Made by a program: the position numbers and the translations under genes | In this document: positions 61,701-64,000 of the stretch, one piece after another | Position numbering within the stretch: position 1 is the stretch's first letter | Layout of the letters: each line of letters starts with the position of its first letter | The notes under the pieces: generated by a model | The model's database searches: none | Told to the model about the DNA's origin: nothing | What the model saw: the letters and a program-made list of their open reading frames with translations, nothing else | Source of the DNA: Terrimonas ginsenosidimutans | GTDB taxonomy: Bacteria > Bacteroidota > Bacteroidia > Chitinophagales > Chitinophagaceae | Direction of reading: 5' to 3' | NCBI RefSeq assembly: GCF_022012415.1 | Contig: NZ_JAKLTR010000002.1 | Coordinates: 1-64,000 of the forward strand | DNA length: 64,000 nt

Positions 61701-61882
61701 ATAACCTGGCTGGTTCATTCCTTTCTCGTCTGAGAATGCAATCCGCACGTCTGTACCTGAATGCTTTCAACCTGTTCACTATTACAAAAGTTAAGGATTA
61801 TGATCCGGAAGGCAGCAGCGGAAGCGGACAGTTCTATCCTCAGCAAAAGATCATCAACGTTGGCGTAAACCTCAGGTTCTAA
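58772..61882 (+). CDS. SusC/RagA family TonB-linked outer-membrane protein
   Basis: 1036 residues; ATG at 58772 chosen, a TTG at 58760 is possible. A basic N terminus and signal peptide ([14 protein letters not shown]), carboxypeptidase-like sandwich ([22 protein letters not shown], about 42-125), SusC plug beginning [20 protein letters not shown] and with [10 protein letters not shown] and [28 protein letters not shown], and a large barrel ending [11 protein letters not shown] with terminal Phe. It imports oligosaccharides bound by the SusD partner 16 nt downstream. Expression is probably activated by the HTCS encoded upstream. Confidence 0.95.
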   Translation: [1036 protein letters not shown]

Positions 61883-61898
61883 CACAAAAAAGATTATA

Positions 61899-63596
61899 AT
61901 GAAAACAAGATATATCCCTCATATACTTTGCGGCGCGGCAATGGCGATCAGTTTCGCCTCCTGCAAAAAAGATTTCCTGGAAATTGAACCCACTGATAAG
62001 ATCGCGGAAACAGTGGTGCTGACCGACTCGGTCGTATTTGAAGCATTCGTGGTGAACCGTTACATCGGTGCAAGATTACAGGATAAAGAAGGTGATGGTA
62101 CCGATCCCGGTTTTGGACGTGCTTTTGAATACAGCATGTGGAGCTCTATCACCGATGAGTCTATTTATAATAATGATGATAATACCTGGACGATCCAGCG
62201 GGGTTTGCTCGCTCCGGAGAATCTTGGCATGGCCGGTACGATCTGGCCCCGCAGTTACCGCAGTATCCGCGAATGTAATTTCGCGCTGAATGGTATCGAT
62301 GGCCTGACGATGAGTGCGGAGCGTAAGAACAGGCTGCGTGCGGAACTTCGTTTTATCCGTGCTTTCCGTTACCAGGATCTGATCCGTAACTACGGAGGGG
62401 TGGTGCTGATGGGCGATAAGGTGTATTCTCTGGCAGATAATCTCCAGGATGAAGCCCTGTTCAAACGTGCTACGTTGAAAGAAAGTATGGATTATGTGCT
62501 GGCTGAGCTGGATGCCGCTGCTGCGGGATTACCGGTAGATAATGGCGGCAGCTACCCATTGGGTCGTGCTACACGTGGCGCAGCACTCGCATTGAAATCA
62601 AGACTGCAATTGTACGCAGCAAGCCCGTTATATGCAACCGGCACATGGGAAGCGGCAGCGACCGCTGCGCAGGCGGTAATGTCACTGAATAAATATAGCA
62701 TCGCGCAGGACGGATACGCTAAGCTGTTCCAGTCAACATCCAATACAGAAGTTATTTTCGCAAGATTGTATACAAGAAATGCAGGACACGTACACCTCGA
62801 GATCGCTAATGGTCCAAACAGCTACGGTGGCTGGGGTGGTAACCTTCCGTTGCAGAACCTGGTGGACGATTACAGGATGAATAATGGCAAGACGATCACT
62901 GACGGTACATCAGGGTTTGATCCCGCTAATCCATACCTGAATCGTGATCCCCGGTTTTATGCCACTGTTTCATATAATGGTTCGACGTATCGTGGTGCGA
63001 CCATCGAGACGTTCATCCCCGGTGGTAAAGACAGTAAAGATGGTCCGGATAACTGGAACACATCAAAGACCGGTTATTACCTCAAGAAATTCATGAACGA
63101 TGCTTACCCATTGCAGAATCCATGGGGTAATGCGGGCTTTCAACCCTGGAACTATTTCCGCTATGCAGAAGTTTTGCTGAACTTCGCGGAAGCTGCGAAT
63201 GAAGCGTATGGTCCGGATGTGGTTCCCGCTGGTTCTACATTGAGTGCGCGTCTTGCCCTGAACCTCGTTAGAGCAAGAGCTGGTGTGAATATGCCCGCCG
63301 TTGCTGCTGGTTTATCGAAAGATGCGTTCAGAGAGATCGTTTGGTATGAAAGAAGAGTTGAACTGGCTTTTGAAGAACATCGTTTCTATGATGTCAGAAG
63401 ATGGAAGATCGCTGACGTAACGGAAAACAGACCTGCCAATGGGGTCACGATCACCAAAACGGGAAATACGTTTACGTATGCAACCAAGGTAGCGCTGGAT
63501 GGCCGCAGGTTTGAAGCCAAACATTATTGGCTGCCGATCCCGAGGGCGGAGATCCAGGCTTCTGGTAATCGTTTACAACAGAACACTGGTTATTAG
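61899..63596 (+). CDS. SusD/RagB family glycan-binding lipoprotein
   Basis: 565 residues, lipobox Cys near residue 23 (AISFASCKKDFLEIEPTDK). Typical SusD content: FVVNRYIGARLQDKEGDGTD, RSYRSIRECNFALNGIDG, RLRAELRFIRAFRYQDLIRNYGGVVLM in substance, ATRGAALALKSRLQLYAASPLYATG, and the C-terminal domain with IVWYERRVELAFEEHRFYDVRRWK, the most conserved part of the family. The lid protein for the SusC-like pore encoded 16 nt upstream. The SusC/SusD pair is close to type-strain PULs but the bound glycan is not told by sequence. Confidence 0.95.
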   Translation: MKTRYIPHILCGAAMAISFASCKKDFLEIEPTDKIAETVVLTDSVVFEAFVVNRYIGARLQDKEGDGTDPGFGRAFEYSMWSSITDESIYNNDDNTWTIQRGLLAPENLGMAGTIWPRSYRSIRECNFALNGIDGLTMSAERKNRLRAELRFIRAFRYQDLIRNYGGVVLMGDKVYSLADNLQDEALFKRATLKESMDYVLAELDAAAAGLPVDNGGSYPLGRATRGAALALKSRLQLYAASPLYATGTWEAAATAAQAVMSLNKYSIAQDGYAKLFQSTSNTEVIFARLYTRNAGHVHLEIANGPNSYGGWGGNLPLQNLVDDYRMNNGKTITDGTSGFDPANPYLNRDPRFYATVSYNGSTYRGATIETFIPGGKDSKDGPDNWNTSKTGYYLKKFMNDAYPLQNPWGNAGFQPWNYFRYAEVLLNFAEAANEAYGPDVVPAGSTLSARLALNLVRARAGVNMPAVAAGLSKDAFREIVWYERRVELAFEEHRFYDVRRWKIADVTENRPANGVTITKTGNTFTYATKVALDGRRFEAKHYWLPIPRAEIQASGNRLQQNTGY

Positions 63597-63600
63597 GGTC

Positions 63601-63712
63601 TGGCGTAGTGTTCCCGCAGATTGATGCGCAGATCCGCAAATACCTTTCTGTAAAGAGTAAATTACTCTGCGTATCTGCGCTTTATCAGCGAAATCCGCGG
63701 GAACCCTACGCA
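63601..63712. repeat. Inverted repeat F: TGGCGTAG-type element after SusD
   Basis: Left end TGGCGTAGTGTTCCCGCAGA, right end CGCGGGAACCCTACGCA. Inner words GCGCAGATCCGCAAAT pair with ACTCTGCGTATCTGCGC. It begins 5 nt after the SusD stop and lies before the GH30-like gene of the same locus, so it could set the level of the downstream gene. Confidence 0.78.
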
Positions 63713-63790
63713 ATTCATATATAGGAGTTATTAAATGATGATGGTAAATAAATTATTCAGGACGGTTCGTAAAACCCGGTAGGTTTGATT

Positions 63791-64000
63791 ATGTTCAGAT
63801 CAATTCGTTTCGCTCTTACGTGCTTCTCTATTCCGTGTTTATTGCAGGCGGTACATGCACAGTCAAAAGATGTAAATATTGCGATCGACACCCGCCGGGT
63901 TTTTCAAACCATCGATAACTTTGGCGCTTCAGATGCCTGGGCCTGCCAGTTTGTTGGCAACTGGCCACAGGTAAAAAAAGACAGCATTGCCGATTGGTTA
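63791..64000 (+). CDS. GH30-like glycoside hydrolase, 5' part (cut by window end)
   Basis: 70 codons present. Signal peptide (IRFALTCFSIPCLLQAVHAQ), then the N-terminal strand of the catalytic domain: VNIAIDTRRVFQTIDNFGAS followed by DAWACQFVGNWPQVKKDSIA. QxIDNFGASDAW is typical of a GH30-related group of Bacteroidota enzymes (endo-beta-1,6-galactanase-like, as I recall). The catalytic Glu residues lie beyond the window. Third gene of the polysaccharide locus. Confidence 0.7.
   Translation, partial: MFRSIRFALTCFSIPCLLQAVHAQSKDVNIAIDTRRVFQTIDNFGASDAWACQFVGNWPQVKKDSIADWL

Overview
The window looks like a chromosomal stretch of a Bacteroidota bacterium, most probably Chitinophagaceae. The grounds are two SusC/SusD pairs, a hybrid two-component sensor, DUF4268, DUF2271, DUF4876-like and DUF6850-like proteins, LepA with about 45% GC surroundings, and promoters of the Bacteroidota type (TAnnTTTG near -7, sometimes TTTG near -33). 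Species cannot be read from the sequence. No rRNA, tRNA, CRISPR array, prophage or transposase gene was seen.

Layout. 0.1-6.5 kb: housekeeping and small genes (MFS permease, DUF4268, amino-acid racemase, DinB-fold protein, two very short genes, L,D-transpeptidase lipoprotein, PQQ-type sugar dehydrogenase). 7.0-8.8 kb: lepA. 8.9-15.0 kb: a heavy-metal RND efflux operon read leftward (small membrane-anchored protein, TolC-like, adaptor, CzcA/CusA-like pump) behind a near-consensus promoter. 15.2-17.5 kb: a secreted protein of unknown role and a heptose nucleotidyltransferase-phosphatase fusion. 17.7-20.8 kb: ApbE flavin transferase facing an ankyrin-DUF2271 pair. 21.3-22.5 kb: erythromycin-esterase-like enzyme. 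23.1-30.3 kb: TonB receptor, DUF4876-like lipoprotein, DUF6850-like outer-membrane protein and dihaem cytochrome c peroxidase. 30.7-36.4 kb: SusC-SusD-TlpA behind a promoter covered by a palindrome. 36.5-39.0 kb: GNAT, AraC regulator and SDR reductase. 39.3-54.2 kb: a carbohydrate-active region (double GH43, GH51, TPR protein, PL14-like lipoprotein, GH92, basic secretory peptidase, MscS channel, ThuA). 54.4-64.0 kb: a polysaccharide utilisation locus with hybrid sensor, SusC, SusD and the start of a GH30-like enzyme. Arabinofuranosidases plus a GH30-like enzyme suggest arabinogalactan or another arabinose-decorated glycan, which is inference.

The most unusual feature is between the genes. At least eight intergenic inverted repeats of about 105-120 bp share a terminal word close to TGGCGTAGGAGTA and fill their stems with degenerate 9-11 nt words of the form CGCnAAnG. 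Other intergenic hairpins use the same architecture with different words (GAATGGCCGC, TTTAATAG, GATGGCC, AAAAGTAAA). Several run into the last codons of neighbouring genes and supply their stop codons. One has two perfect 49-nt arms. They look like a family of miniature mobile or REP-like elements, perhaps co-opted as transcription terminators.
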